DNA from: Haemophilus sp. CCUG 60358
GTDB lineage: Bacteria; Pseudomonadota; Gammaproteobacteria; Enterobacterales; Pasteurellaceae
Reading direction: 5' to 3'
Length of the DNA: 64,000 nt
NCBI RefSeq assembly: GCF_001679485.1
Contig: NZ_LZOZ01000009.1
Coordinates: 38,145 to 102,144, forward strand
This document shows, piece after piece, positions 34,597 to 44,348 of the stretch; position 1 is the first letter of the stretch, and each line of letters starts with the position of its first letter. The translations under genes and the position numbers were made by a program. The notes below the pieces were generated by a model that had not been told where the DNA came from, ran no database searches, and worked only from the letters and a program-made list of their open reading frames with translations.

Positions 34597-35448
34597 TTAT
34601 TCCAATTCAAATTCAACTAGTAACGGATTATGATCTGACGAAGTAACCACTTCTGATGCTGCACTCACCACTTTTACGCCTCGCGTAAAAATATAATCAA
34701 GTGGATAACCTAAAAATCTAACCCGCTCATCTTGAGAGAGCGTCACTGCATCTAGTCCATATTTTTGCATCAAATTATTGACTAAATTCAGACGACGCTC
34801 ATTCCATGCATTAAAATCGCCAGATATAATGATGGGGCCTTGATGATTTTCCACAAAAGAAAAGAGCTGCTCTAACTGAGTTTGATAAGCCGAAATTCCC
34901 CATTCAAAATTAATCAAATGTACATTAATCAGTAGCAAGCTATTGCCTTTTTCTAACGGAAAACTCATCACACTAGCCACTTTAGGTATTTGTATTAATG
35001 GTTCTGCTACGCCACCACCGCAATACCATTCTGGTTGCGTTTTAGTGAATGTCTTGACACCCGATAAGAGATCTTTAAAAGAAAAAGAGGACACAAAAAG
35101 TGCGGTCGAAAATGTGTTTAAATTTTGATGCTGCGTTGCCTCTTGCAATAACACAAAATCAGCTTGTTTAGACAATCTCGCTAAATCTTCTTGCCAACCC
35201 TTATCTTGCCCTTTATGCACATTCCAATTGACTAAACGAAAATGTGAAGACGTTAATTTAGGCATTAAACCATTAACCTTGTCACATTGCATATTCAGCT
35301 TGTTTTCAAAAGGAATATAACCCACTTTTTGTGACGTATTTAATTGGATAAATGTACGTTCAAAAATTGTTAAATTCGCAAAAAAATAGCCGCCACCTAA
35401 AATCAGCAATAGTAATCCAACAGCTAAAAATCGATAAATTCGTTTCAT
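34597..35448 (-). CDS. YafD-like endonuclease/exonuclease/phosphatase-family protein
   Basis: This encodes 283 residues. After an N-terminal hydrophobic helix (VGLLLLILGGGYFFA, about 9-25) that anchors or exports it, the EEP fold shows RLVNWNVHKGQD (about 70), VLLQEATQH (catalytic Glu, about 100), ISGDFNAWNERR (Asp and Asn, about 205) and TSSDHNPLLVEF (terminal Asp-His). E. coli YafD is the nearest relative I recall. The substrate is not known. An uptake core lies inside (35098-35106). Confidence 0.8.
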   Translation of the reverse strand: MKRIYRFLAVGLLLLILGGGYFFANLTIFERTFIQLNTSQKVGYIPFENKLNMQCDKVNGLMPKLTSSHFRLVNWNVHKGQDKGWQEDLARLSKQADFVLLQEATQHQNLNTFSTALFVSSFSFKDLLSGVKTFTKTQPEWYCGGGVAEPLIQIPKVASVMSFPLEKGNSLLLINVHLINFEWGISAYQTQLEQLFSFVENHQGPIIISGDFNAWNERRLNLVNNLMQKYGLDAVTLSQDERVRFLGYPLDYIFTRGVKVVSAASEVVTSSDHNPLLVEFELE

Positions 35449-35558
35449 CTAAATCCCCTTTCAATGCTCGAATAATAACAGCCTATTCAAGCAATGCAAC
35501 TTTCTCTTTTTAAACACATCAACTCCTAACTATAACAAGGTAAATTTGAGCCGTCTCT

Positions 35559-35572
35559 TTGATTTGAATCAT
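35559..35572 (+). promoter_or_regulatory. FNR-like box before ytfE
   Basis: TTGAT-TTGA-ATCAT, 9 of 10 consensus positions, about 90 bases before the ytfE start. FNR activation of ytfE has been reported in H. influenzae, to my recollection. Confidence 0.6.
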
Positions 35573-35662
35573 ACTTTTCTAAAAAAGGCTTTGCATTTTT
35601 TTGCCATTATCATAGTATTTCACTCAACTTTTAACTCTACCTCATCAATAAGGAGATTCATT

Positions 35663-36337
35663 ATGTCTTTTGGAGATAAAAAATTAAGTGAAATCGCAGT
35701 CAGCGTACCCGGCTCAACTTCTCTACTTCGTGAATATGATTTGGATTTCTGCTGTGGTGGTTCCGATACACTTGCAAACGCAGCAGCAGAAAAAGGATTA
35801 AATTTAGCAGAAATTGAAACGCGTTTAACTGCACTACAAAACAGCAAAGCAGAAAACCCTGAAGAATATTGGGTTGGTGCAAATTATGGTGAAGTTATCG
35901 ATCATATTTTAGTTCGCTATCATCAACGTCACCGTGAACAGCTTCAAGAATTAATCGTGTTAGCTGATCGCGTAGAAAGTGTTCATGGCGATCGTGAAGA
36001 TTGCCCAATAGGTGTGGCGGCTGAATTACGCAATGTCTATGAGGATTTGAGCAACCATATGATGAAAGAAGAGCACGTGCTTTTCCCTATGATCAAAGCA
36101 GGTAACTATATGATGGCGCAAATGCCAATTCGTATGATGGAAATGGAACACGCAGAACACGGCGAACATTTAGATGTATTGAAATCATTAACAAACAATA
36201 TGACGCCTCCGGCTGATGCTTGCAATACATGGCGTGCGCTTTACAGCGGCATCCAAGAATTTGCAGATGATTTAATGATGCATATTCACCGTGAAAACAA
36301 TATTTTATTCCCTCGTGTGATTGCTGAAAATCACTAA
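35663..36337 (+). CDS. ytfE: Iron-sulfur cluster repair protein (RIC family)
   Basis: This encodes 224 residues (E. coli 220) from the ATG at 35663 behind AAGGAG; an upstream in-frame extension has no support. The N-terminal ScdA-like domain contains the Cys-Cys motif DLDFCCGG (about residue 30). The hemerythrin-like di-iron domain is seen in VRYHQRHREQL (His), MMKEEHVLFPMI (Glu/His), EMEHAEHGEHLD (His) and HIHRENNILFPR. It repairs clusters damaged by nitric oxide and oxidants. An FNR-like box precedes it, in keeping with a role under low oxygen and nitrosative stress. Confidence 0.94.
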   Translation: MSFGDKKLSEIAVSVPGSTSLLREYDLDFCCGGSDTLANAAAEKGLNLAEIETRLTALQNSKAENPEEYWVGANYGEVIDHILVRYHQRHREQLQELIVLADRVESVHGDREDCPIGVAAELRNVYEDLSNHMMKEEHVLFPMIKAGNYMMAQMPIRMMEMEHAEHGEHLDVLKSLTNNMTPPADACNTWRALYSGIQEFADDLMMHIHRENNILFPRVIAENH

Positions 36338-36355
36338 GAGCAAATCATATAAAGA

Positions 36356-36382
36356 AAAAGGGCGAAATCATTCGCCCTTTAA
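36356..36382. terminator. Bidirectional terminator after ytfE
   Basis: AAAGGGCGAA-ATCA-TTCGCCCTTT perfect stem. Confidence 0.85.
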
Positions 36383-36406
36383 ATTTAGCTTAAAACTGAC
36401 CGCACT

Positions 36407-38344
36407 TTACTTCTCTTCACTGCCTTTATATAAACGGTTTTTATACAAATAGCTACCAAGTAAGGCATGTGCCAACGCTTCTTTTTTCATTTCTTCCGGC
36501 ACTTCTTTTTCGGTTAATGTATCTTTTTCTTTATCGTACACATAGCCTTTTGCTTTGCTATTTGGTGTTTGGATAACAACATCGTGATTGCCTTTCATTA
36601 AAGCTTGGGTTTGATCAAATTGCATAAAGGCACGATTCGGATTCACATCTTGCGTTAAATCAAAACCAATCATCGGATAATTACCGCTTACGCCTGCAAT
36701 AGAAAGTAAGGTTGTCGGCATATCAATTTGACTCACTAAACGACTGTCTCGGCGTGGTGCAACATGATCACCTAAAATTAACGCAGGAATATGGAAATGC
36801 TTAATTGGCACTAAGCTTGCCCCTGCTGCACGGGAGTCGTGGTCTGCAATCACCAAGAACACGGTATCTTTCCAATAATTAGATTGTTTTGCTAACTTGA
36901 AGAAATGACCAATCGCATAATCCGCATATTTTGCACTGTTATTACGCGTGGCTTTTGGTTGTTCGTAAAGCTCAATTTTACCATCTGGGAACTCGAAAGG
37001 ATCGTGATTACTCGAACTAAACACGAGGCTAAAGAACGGTTTCCCTTCATTGTGTAATTGGGTAAAAGTTTCGTTCGCTTTATCAAATAGATCCTCATCA
37101 CTCACGCCCCAAGTCGCAGTAAATTTTGGATTTTGGTAATCTTTTTGATCGATAATGGTTTGGAAACCATTGCCATAGAAGAAGCTTGCCATGTTATCAA
37201 AGTGCTTTTCACCGCCATAAATAAAGGAAGTGTTGTAACCTTGTTTGGCAAGTAAATCCGCAATAGTAAAGAAACCACTTTGACTGTTATTCAATTTCAC
37301 CACTGCCCGTGCCGGAGTGGGTGTAAAGCCCGCTGTGGTGGCTTCAATACCACGAACAGAACGTGTCCCCGTAGCATAGAGATTTTCAAATAACCAGCCT
37401 TCTTTGGCTAACTTATCAAATTCAGGTGAAAGTGGTTTTCCGCCTAACGTACCCACAAATTGTGCCCCAAAACTTTCTTCCAAAATAATGACGATATTTT
37501 TCGGCTTACCTTGGTAAGTGGCTTGGTTTTTCGTTAATGTTGGAATCTTCTCAGAAATATAATCACTTTCAGGACGGCCACGACTTGCTTTGACAATACG
37601 CAACATTTCATCAGTATCCATTTTGCCGTACACTGCGGAAGAAGAACCTTCATCTTTAAATTGCTGTGCCGCATAAAGGACAGAATAGCCAGAGTTCAAC
37701 ACTAGAGAATTAACTAAACCATCGGAAGAAAAAGCCACCATTGCAGGGTTAACACCTCGGTGTTGGAAACTCGAACGCGCACCTAAAAAAGCAACGGCAA
37801 TCACGAGCAATGCTATAACAGGGCGTAATTTCCAGCTCATTGGGCGTAAGTTTTTCACCGCATAACCAGAGAGTTTCCAATAACAGAAGAAAGCCGTAAC
37901 GGTGAAAATAAGGCTAAAAATGACCGCAGTTAGATGGCCTTCCATCAACATTGAAAAGACTTCTTTCGGATAAATTAAATATTCGATAAACAAACGATTT
38001 GGACGGAAGTCATAGGTTTCGATAAATGCAGGCGTAGCCAATTCCATAAATAGAATAAACACACTACCTAAGGTAAGCCAAATGCGTAAAATCATTTTCC
38101 AAATTCGGCTATGATGAAATAGCACTGTAAATAATGCTGGCACACCAAATAAATAGCATAAGGCCACGATATCCATACGCAAGCCTTGCAAAAATAATTG
38201 TCCCCATCCCTCTACCGCAGAAACACGGTCTACCTGCCAAATCGCAAGCCCAAGACGAGACAAGGTGAAAATAATCAGATTAATGATGACGAAGAGGAAA
38301 ATCGGATATAAAGGAGAACGTGTTTGTTTCATTTTGACACTCAT
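36407..38344 (-). CDS. LTA synthase-family sulfatase-type phosphotransferase
   Basis: This encodes 645 residues. The N-terminal five membrane helices (about 15-200) are followed by a sulfatase-fold catalytic domain facing the periplasm: VIILEESFGAQFVGTLGG (metal Glu, about 290), the nucleophile Thr in YATGTRSVRGIEA (about 325), SSNHDPFEFP, and VIADHDSRAAG (metal Asp-His, about 485). Such enzymes move phosphoglycerol or phosphoethanolamine onto glycans or lipids. In a Gram-negative host a phosphoethanolamine or OpgB-like role is likely but not decided. It precedes the malic enzyme, as in Haemophilus influenzae from memory. Confidence 0.85.
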   Translation of the reverse strand: MSVKMKQTRSPLYPIFLFVIINLIIFTLSRLGLAIWQVDRVSAVEGWGQLFLQGLRMDIVALCYLFGVPALFTVLFHHSRIWKMILRIWLTLGSVFILFMELATPAFIETYDFRPNRLFIEYLIYPKEVFSMLMEGHLTAVIFSLIFTVTAFFCYWKLSGYAVKNLRPMSWKLRPVIALLVIAVAFLGARSSFQHRGVNPAMVAFSSDGLVNSLVLNSGYSVLYAAQQFKDEGSSSAVYGKMDTDEMLRIVKASRGRPESDYISEKIPTLTKNQATYQGKPKNIVIILEESFGAQFVGTLGGKPLSPEFDKLAKEGWLFENLYATGTRSVRGIEATTAGFTPTPARAVVKLNNSQSGFFTIADLLAKQGYNTSFIYGGEKHFDNMASFFYGNGFQTIIDQKDYQNPKFTATWGVSDEDLFDKANETFTQLHNEGKPFFSLVFSSSNHDPFEFPDGKIELYEQPKATRNNSAKYADYAIGHFFKLAKQSNYWKDTVFLVIADHDSRAAGASLVPIKHFHIPALILGDHVAPRRDSRLVSQIDMPTTLLSIAGVSGNYPMIGFDLTQDVNPNRAFMQFDQTQALMKGNHDVVIQTPNSKAKGYVYDKEKDTLTEKEVPEEMKKEALAHALLGSYLYKNRLYKGSEEK

Positions 38345-38424
38345 AAGTCCTAAGGGAATCGCTACCCTTTGATTAATTTAAAGCACGCTAATGTGCCATT
38401 CCTTTCATAGACAGATAAAAAAAC

Positions 38425-38467
38425 ACAAAGTGCGGTTAAAAATATCATCATTTTTGACCGCACTTTG
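38425..38467. terminator. Inverted uptake-sequence pair
   Basis: CAAAGTGCGGTTAAAAAT...ATTTTTGACCGCACTTTG, with full uptake cores in both arms, after the malic enzyme gene. Confidence 0.85.
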
Positions 38468-38478
38468 AGAAAGTAAAA

Positions 38479-39753
38479 TTACGCTGCAACTAACGCTTTT
38501 AATTGTTTTTCATAAGCTGCCCAGTCTGTGATTGGACGCGTTGCAACACCAGTCTCCATCGCTTTTTTCGCTACTGCAGAAGAGACAGTAAACAATAAAC
38601 GAGGATCAAACGGTGTTGGAATCACATAATCTGGACCAAATGATAACGCACCATAACTTGCAATAATTTCTAACGGCACCTGTTCTTTCGCCAAACCTGC
38701 AATTGCACGAGAAGCCGCTAACTTCATTTCTTCATTAATCTCAGTTGCACCTACGTCTAATGCACCACGGAATAAGAATGGGAAACAAAGTACGTTATTT
38801 ACTTGGTTTGGAAAATCTGAACGACCTGTACAAACAATCGCATCTGGACGAACGACCTTGGCTTCATCAGGCGTGATTTCAGGTGTTGGGTTTGCCAATG
38901 CCAAGATTAATGGATTCTCCGCCATGGTTTTTACCATTTCAGGTTTTAACGCACCTGCTTTAGAACAACCTAAGAATACATCTGCACCGTTAACCGCATC
39001 GGCTAATGTACGCCAGCCATTATCTTCAATCGCGTAGAATTGTTTGGTTTCATCCATGTTATCGCCACGACCTTTGAAAATCACGCCTTTAGAGTCACAC
39101 ATGGTGATGTTTTCTTTTTTGAAACCTAATGCTCGAAGCAAGTTAGTACAAGCAATAGCAGAAGCACCTGCACCATTTACCACTAAACGTACATCTGCAA
39201 TATTTTTACCAATAATTTCTAAACCGTTTAATGCTGCCGCACCAACGATAATTGCCGTACCGTGTTGGTCATCATGGAATACCGGAATCCCCATGCGTTC
39301 ACGCAACGCTTTTTCAATGTGGAAACATTCCGGTGCTTTGATATCTTCAAGGTTAATGCCACCAAACGTTGGTTCTAATGAAGCAATAATATCGATTAAT
39401 TTATCTGGATCATGCTCATTGATTTCAATATCGAATACATTGATACCGGCAAATTTTTTGAATAATACTCCTTTCCCTTCCATAACGGGTTTTGAGGCAA
39501 GTGCACCAATATTTCCTAAACCTAATACAGCTGTACCATTTGAAATCACGGCAACTAAGTTAGCACGAGCGGTATAACGGCTTGCTGCTGAAGGATCTTT
39601 TTCAATTTCTAAACAAGGCTCTGCAACACCAGGGGAATAAGCAAGGGCTAAATCATGTTGGGTTTCTAACGATTTGGTTGGGGTAACTGCAATTTTTCCC
39701 GGAATTGGGAACTCATGAAAATCTAATGCAGCTTGGCGCAATTGTTCGCTCAT
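38479..39753 (-). CDS. Malic enzyme without phosphotransacetylase domain
   Basis: This encodes 424 residues from the ATG at 39753 (ATGGAG site). The malic and NAD-binding domains are complete: [14 protein letters not shown] (about 40), [15 protein letters not shown] (about 75), [16 protein letters not shown] (Asp-Asp metal/NADP region, about 160), [16 protein letters not shown] (Rossmann, about 195), [14 protein letters not shown]. It converts malate to pyruvate and CO2 with reduction of NAD(P). The MaeB-type proteins of enteric bacteria add a PTA-like C-terminal domain; here the protein stops soon after the malic core (LKALVAA) and a terminator follows, so that domain is absent. Confidence 0.9.
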   Translation of the reverse strand: MSEQLRQAALDFHEFPIPGKIAVTPTKSLETQHDLALAYSPGVAEPCLEIEKDPSAASRYTARANLVAVISNGTAVLGLGNIGALASKPVMEGKGVLFKKFAGINVFDIEINEHDPDKLIDIIASLEPTFGGINLEDIKAPECFHIEKALRERMGIPVFHDDQHGTAIIVGAAALNGLEIIGKNIADVRLVVNGAGASAIACTNLLRALGFKKENITMCDSKGVIFKGRGDNMDETKQFYAIEDNGWRTLADAVNGADVFLGCSKAGALKPEMVKTMAENPLILALANPTPEITPDEAKVVRPDAIVCTGRSDFPNQVNNVLCFPFLFRGALDVGATEINEEMKLAASRAIAGLAKEQVPLEIIASYGALSFGPDYVIPTPFDPRLLFTVSSAVAKKAMETGVATRPITDWAAYEKQLKALVAA

Positions 39754-39953
39754 ATAAAAATACTCCATTTTCACTTAGGCTAAATAAAATTTGCGCCATT
39801 ATACTCTCTTTTAAACAGAAATTTGTGACATACCGCAAAAATTTTACAAATTTATTACAAAAATATGAGTGAAATCGACCGCACTTTTGTCTTTTCTTCA
39901 CATTCAGAAGCAAAAACGTTACTATATCGCAAAAAATATACAGGATATAAATA

Positions 39954-40583
39954 ATGAGTTTGTTTTCTAAATTTAGAAGCGCCATCAATAAATTACAACG
40001 GAAAGCGATTAATCAAACCTATCAAAAACGTTTAACCAATCAAGGCATGTCGGTGATTTCTGCCAACTGTGTCAGCGCGTTTATTTTGCACGATCTAAAT
40101 CAGCCTTTTAACTCCCCATTTGTTAATCTCTATTTAGATCCGAGCGATTTTGTTCGCTATCTACAGAATATCGAATTCTATCAAGCACAACCTCTTCAAT
40201 TTATACAAACAGAAAAACCGTATCCCGTTGGCTTATTAGATGATCTTAAAGTGCATTTTATGCATTACCATTCTGAACAAGAAGCCAAAGAGAAATGGGA
40301 AGCACGCTCACAGCGTTTAGATTTCGATAATTTATTTATTATGATGACGGATAAAGACGGCGGAGAAGGCGCAAAATATGAAGATCTACAAGCCTTTGAT
40401 AACTTGCCTTACCCAAACAAAGTGGTCTTTACCCATAAGCCTTATCCAGAGTTAAAATCCGCTTTCTACATTAAAGGCTTTGAAAACGAAAACGAAGTGG
40501 GTGATTTATTTACCTTTTCTGGTTGGAATGGCGAAAAATATTACGACCAATTTGATTACGTTAGCTGGTTCAATCAAAAATAA
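39954..40583 (+). CDS. DUF1919-domain protein
   Basis: This encodes 209 residues. The pattern ISANCVSAFILHDL near residue 35, FNSPFVNLYLDPSDFVRYL near 57-75, YPVGLLDDLKVHFMHY and KWEARSQRLDFDNLFIMMTDKDGG (in part) matches DUF1919, proteins seen in capsule or exopolysaccharide gene clusters and in Haemophilus chromosomes. No catalytic role is established. It is followed by rsuA after 6 bases and by bcr, so the three are probably co-transcribed. Confidence 0.75.
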   Translation: MSLFSKFRSAINKLQRKAINQTYQKRLTNQGMSVISANCVSAFILHDLNQPFNSPFVNLYLDPSDFVRYLQNIEFYQAQPLQFIQTEKPYPVGLLDDLKVHFMHYHSEQEAKEKWEARSQRLDFDNLFIMMTDKDGGEGAKYEDLQAFDNLPYPNKVVFTHKPYPELKSAFYIKGFENENEVGDLFTFSGWNGEKYYDQFDYVSWFNQK

Positions 40584-40589
40584 GAGTTT

Positions 40590-41291
40590 ATGATGCGATT
40601 AGATAAATTTATTGCCGAGAATATCGGTTTAACCCGTTCACAAGCTACCAAGGCCATTCGCCAAAGTGCAGTCAAAATTAACGGTGAAATTGTGAAAAAT
40701 GGGGCGGCCAAAGTCAGTCAAGAAGATGAAATTTATTTTGAAGATGAATTATTGACTTGGGTGGAAGAAGGTCAATATTTTATGTTGCATAAGCCACAAG
40801 GCTATGTTTGCTCTCATGATGACGGTGACTATCCAACTATTTATCAATTCTTTGACCCGCCTCTTTCTGGCAAATTACACAGCGCAGGACGATTAGATGT
40901 GGATACAACAGGGCTCGTGCTATTAACGGATGATGGGCAATGGTCACATCGTATTACCTCACCAAAGCATCAATGTGAGAAAACCTATTTAGTCACTTTG
41001 GCCGATCCCGTTGAAAACCATTATACATCAGCTTGTGAAAAAGGCATTTTGTTACGTGGCGAAAAAGAACCAACTAAGCCAGCAAAACTTGAAGTGTTAG
41101 ATGATTACAACGTGAATCTGACTATCTCAGAAGGCCGCTATCACCAAGTAAAACGAATGTTTGCCGCGCTGGGTAATAAAGTCGTGGCACTCCATCGTTG
41201 GAGAATCGGTAACGTTGAATTAGATGAAAGCTTAGAAGAAGGCGAATTTCGTCCACTTACTCAGGAAGAAATCGATAATTTAGTGAAATAA
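40590..41291 (+). CDS. rsuA: 16S rRNA pseudouridine-516 synthase
   Basis: This encodes 233 residues (E. coli RsuA 231). The N-terminal S4 domain (RLDKFIAENIGLTRSQATKAI, in part) binds RNA. The catalytic domain has the RsuA/RluB motif GRLDVDTTGLVLLTDDG (about residues 100-116), where the Asp of RLDVDT is the catalytic residue, and ISEGRYHQVKRMF near 190. It makes pseudouridine 516 in 16S rRNA. Either of two adjacent ATG codons could start it. Confidence 0.93.
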   Translation: MMRLDKFIAENIGLTRSQATKAIRQSAVKINGEIVKNGAAKVSQEDEIYFEDELLTWVEEGQYFMLHKPQGYVCSHDDGDYPTIYQFFDPPLSGKLHSAGRLDVDTTGLVLLTDDGQWSHRITSPKHQCEKTYLVTLADPVENHYTSACEKGILLRGEKEPTKPAKLEVLDDYNVNLTISEGRYHQVKRMFAALGNKVVALHRWRIGNVELDESLEEGEFRPLTQEEIDNLVK

Positions 41292-41292
41292 T

Positions 41293-42492
41293 ATGAGCCA
41301 AAATATTAAACCTACCTTTATTTTTATCGCCACACTCGGCATCCTCTCGATGCTACCGCCTTTGGGCGTGGATATGTATATTCCGTCCTTTTTAAATATT
41401 GCCGAAGACTTAAATATCAACTCCGAGCAAGTACAGCATACGCTAACATTCTTCGCTTATGGTATGGCGGCAGGACAATTATTCTGGGGACCATTTGGTG
41501 ACAGTTTTGGTCGTAAACCGATTATTTTATTAGGTGTCATTATTGGTGCTATCACGGCTATTATTTTAACTGGCATTCATTCTATTGGCAGTTTCACTGC
41601 ACTGCGTTTCGTTCAAGGTTTCTTTGGGGCGGCGCCTGTTGTGCTTTCAGGGGCATTATTACGAGATTTATTTAGCAAAGAGCAACTGTCTCGAATCATG
41701 TCCACCATCACGCTTGTCTTTATGATCGCACCGCTTGTTGCGCCTATAATTGGCGGATATATCGTGAAATATTTCCACTGGCATATGATTTTTTATGTGA
41801 TTGGCATCATGGGATTTCTTGCTGCATTGCTTGTCTTTTTTATTATTCCCGAGACCCATAAACAAGAAAATCGTATTCCCCTGCGCCTGAATATCATTGC
41901 CCGTAACTTCATGACACTTTCTAAACAAAAAGAAGTGTTAGGTTATATGGCGGCGGCTTCTTTTGGTTTTGGTGGCTTATTTGCTTTCGTCACAGCTGGT
42001 TCAATTGTTTATATCGGTATTTATGGCATTCCAGTCGATCAATTTGGCTATTTCTTTATGATCAATATCGCGATTATGACCGCTGCTTCTTATCTAAATG
42101 GGAAATTTGTATTGAAGCTAGGTGCTGAAACCATGTTACAAATTGGTATTGCCGTACAATTTATTTCAGGAATCTGGCTATTTTTAACCGCACTTTTTGA
42201 TTTTGGTTTTTGGTCAATGGCAATTGGTGTAGCCTTTTTTGTCGGTCAAAACCCATTAATCTCATCCAATGCTACCGCCTCTATTCTAGAAAAATTCCCA
42301 ACGATGGCAGGAACCGCAAATTCATTAATGGGAAGTGTACGTTTTGGTGTCGGCGCAGCGATGGGCTCCTTGGTAGCGAGCTTTAAAATGGAAACCGCTG
42401 CACCAATGCTCTATACAATGACAGCTTGCGTGGTTATTTCAGCCCTCTCTTACTATTTTCTGACTTATCGACATTCTAATTCAATCAGCTAA
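41293..42492 (+). CDS. bcr: Bcr/CflA-family MFS drug efflux transporter
   Basis: This encodes 399 residues with twelve hydrophobic helices. MFS signatures include MYIPSFLNIAEDLNI near residue 25, GQLFWGPFGDSFGRKPIILLGV (loop 2-3 motif, in part) near 60-80, and LRFVQGFFGAAPVVLSGALLRDLF (in part) near 100. Bcr relatives export drugs such as bicyclomycin and sulfonamides. It starts one base after the rsuA stop. An uptake core lies at 42187-42195. Confidence 0.9.
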   Translation: MSQNIKPTFIFIATLGILSMLPPLGVDMYIPSFLNIAEDLNINSEQVQHTLTFFAYGMAAGQLFWGPFGDSFGRKPIILLGVIIGAITAIILTGIHSIGSFTALRFVQGFFGAAPVVLSGALLRDLFSKEQLSRIMSTITLVFMIAPLVAPIIGGYIVKYFHWHMIFYVIGIMGFLAALLVFFIIPETHKQENRIPLRLNIIARNFMTLSKQKEVLGYMAAASFGFGGLFAFVTAGSIVYIGIYGIPVDQFGYFFMINIAIMTAASYLNGKFVLKLGAETMLQIGIAVQFISGIWLFLTALFDFGFWSMAIGVAFFVGQNPLISSNATASILEKFPTMAGTANSLMGSVRFGVGAAMGSLVASFKMETAAPMLYTMTACVVISALSYYFLTYRHSNSIS

Positions 42493-42642
42493 ATACTAAA
42501 AATTTTGTTCATAGCTAATAAAATAATTATTAGGTCTGAATGGGAGCAATTGTGTCATTTAGAATAGTATTTTTGTGTAATTTAAAGTGAATACAACAGT
42601 CTTTCATTAAATTTTACACAAAACTCAAATCAACCCATGCCA

Positions 42643-42679
42643 ATAGATTATCTTGATTAATTTAATAGATTTTAATCGT
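42643..42679 (+). promoter_or_regulatory. OxyR-type site of the catalase gene
   Basis: Four tetranucleotides at exact 7-base spacing: ATAG, TGAT, ATAG, TCGT, against the OxyR pattern ATAG-n7-CTAT-n7-ATAG-n7-CTAT. It ends just before a promoter with -10 TATGAT (42693-42698). The rest of 42493-42743 shows nothing else. Confidence 0.6.
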
Positions 42680-42743
42680 CAAAACCTTTTTGTATGATAT
42701 TTACGAAATTTATCCCCCTATTGATTCATACAAGGAGTTAACT

Positions 42744-44270
42744 ATGAGTTTAAAATGCCCTTTTTCGCATTTATCTACTACAAACTTGACTATGGGCAAT
42801 GGCGCTCCGGTAGCTGACAACCAAAACAGTTTAACTGCCGGTCCTCGCGGTCCATTACTTTCTCAAGATTTATGGCTTAATGAAAAATTAGCTGATTTCG
42901 TACGTGAGGTTATTCCTGAGCGTCGTATGCACGCTAAAGGCTCTGGTGCATTTGGTACCTTTACTGTCACACACGACATTACTAAATATACTCGTGCAAA
43001 AATTTTCAGCGAAGTAGGTAAAAAAACAGAAATGTTCGCACGCTTTACCACTGTTGCAGGTGAACGTGGTGCAGCAGATGCTGAACGTGATATTCGTGGT
43101 TTTGCCTTAAAATTCTATACTGAAGAAGGCAACTGGGATTTAGTGGGTAACAACACCCCAGTATTCTTCTTACGAGATCCTCGTAAATTCCCAGATTTAA
43201 ACAAAGCAGTAAAACGCGATCCACGTACCAATATGCGTTCAGCCACTAACAACTGGGATTTTTGGACATTATTACCTGAAGCATTACACCAAGTTACTAT
43301 TGTAATGAGTGAGCGTGGCATTCCTGCAAGCTATCGCCATATGCATGGATTTGGTTCACACACTTACAGTTTTTGGAATGAAGCAGGTGAGCGTTTCTGG
43401 GTGAAATTCCACTTCCGTACTCAACAAGGTATTAAAAATTTAACCGATGCAGAAGCTGCAGCTGTTATCGCCAATGATCGTGAAAGTCATCAACGCGATT
43501 TATATGAAGCAATCGAACGTGGAGATTTTCCTAAATGGACATTATACGTACAAATCATGCCTGAAGCAGATGCAGAAAAAGTGCCTTATCATCCATTCGA
43601 TTTAACTAAAGTGTGGCCGAAAAAAGATTATCCGTTAATTGAGGTAGGAGAGTTTGAGCTTAACCGTAATCCTGAAAACTTCTTTGCTGATGTAGAGCAA
43701 TCAGCATTTGCACCAAGCAATTTAGTTCCAGGTATCGGCGTAAGTCCAGATAAGATGTTACAAGCTCGTTTATTCAACTATGCAGACGCACAACGTTATC
43801 GTTTAGGTGTGAACTATCGTCAAATTCCAGTAAACCGTCCACGTTGCCCTGTTCATAGTAATCAACGTGATGGCCAAGGTCGTGTAGACGGCAACTATGG
43901 TAGCTTACTGCACTACGAGCCAAACAGCTTCAGCCAATGGCAACAACAACCAGACTTTGCTGAACCACCACTTCGTATCAACGGAGATGCAGCACACTGG
44001 GATTATCGTAACGATGATAATGACTACTTCAGCCAACCACGTGCATTATTTAACTTAATGAATTCAGAGCAAAAACAAGCATTGTTCAACAATACTGCAG
44101 CGGCGATGGGCGATGCACCTGAGTTCATCAAATACCGTCATATCCGTAACTGCTACTGGTGTGAGCCAGCATATGGCGAGGGTGTTGCAAAAGCATTGGG
44201 CTTAACCGTTGAAGATGCATTAAAAGCTCGTGAAACTGATCCAGCACTAGGCCAAGGCGGATTACTCTAA
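42744..44270 (+). CDS. hktE: Monofunctional haem catalase
   Basis: This encodes 508 residues, the length of the H. influenzae catalase HktE, from the ATG at 42744 (AAGGAG). Active-site residues are visible: His63 in [12 protein letters not shown], Asn136 in [13 protein letters not shown], and the haem-ligand Tyr in [13 protein letters not shown]. The distal [17 protein letters not shown] and [17 protein letters not shown] segments are typical of small-subunit clade catalases. It breaks H2O2 into water and oxygen. An OxyR-type site and promoter precede it, matching peroxide control known for this gene. Confidence 0.95.
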   Translation: MSLKCPFSHLSTTNLTMGNGAPVADNQNSLTAGPRGPLLSQDLWLNEKLADFVREVIPERRMHAKGSGAFGTFTVTHDITKYTRAKIFSEVGKKTEMFARFTTVAGERGAADAERDIRGFALKFYTEEGNWDLVGNNTPVFFLRDPRKFPDLNKAVKRDPRTNMRSATNNWDFWTLLPEALHQVTIVMSERGIPASYRHMHGFGSHTYSFWNEAGERFWVKFHFRTQQGIKNLTDAEAAAVIANDRESHQRDLYEAIERGDFPKWTLYVQIMPEADAEKVPYHPFDLTKVWPKKDYPLIEVGEFELNRNPENFFADVEQSAFAPSNLVPGIGVSPDKMLQARLFNYADAQRYRLGVNYRQIPVNRPRCPVHSNQRDGQGRVDGNYGSLLHYEPNSFSQWQQQPDFAEPPLRINGDAAHWDYRNDDNDYFSQPRALFNLMNSEQKQALFNNTAAAMGDAPEFIKYRHIRNCYWCEPAYGEGVAKALGLTVEDALKARETDPALGQGGLL

Positions 44271-44279
44271 AGACGATTA

Positions 44280-44300
44280 ATTCTGTAAGCAGAATTTTAA
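44280..44300 (+). terminator. hktE terminator
   Basis: ATTCTG-TAAG-CAGAAT followed by a short T stretch. Confidence 0.5.
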
Positions 44301-44307
44301 TCTAAAA

Positions 44308-44333
44308 ATAAAGGCGGGATATCCCGCCTTTAT
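44308..44333. terminator. Bidirectional terminator between hktE and the alanine symporter
   Basis: AAAGGCGGGAT-ATCCCGCCTTT, a nearly loopless perfect palindrome. Confidence 0.8.
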
Positions 44334-44348
44334 TGTGCCTATCAAAGT

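Noticed and set aside
35573..35662. An NsrR site before ytfE
   Set aside because: TTTGCATTTTTTTGCC gives only a partial match to the NsrR consensus; the FNR-like box is far better.
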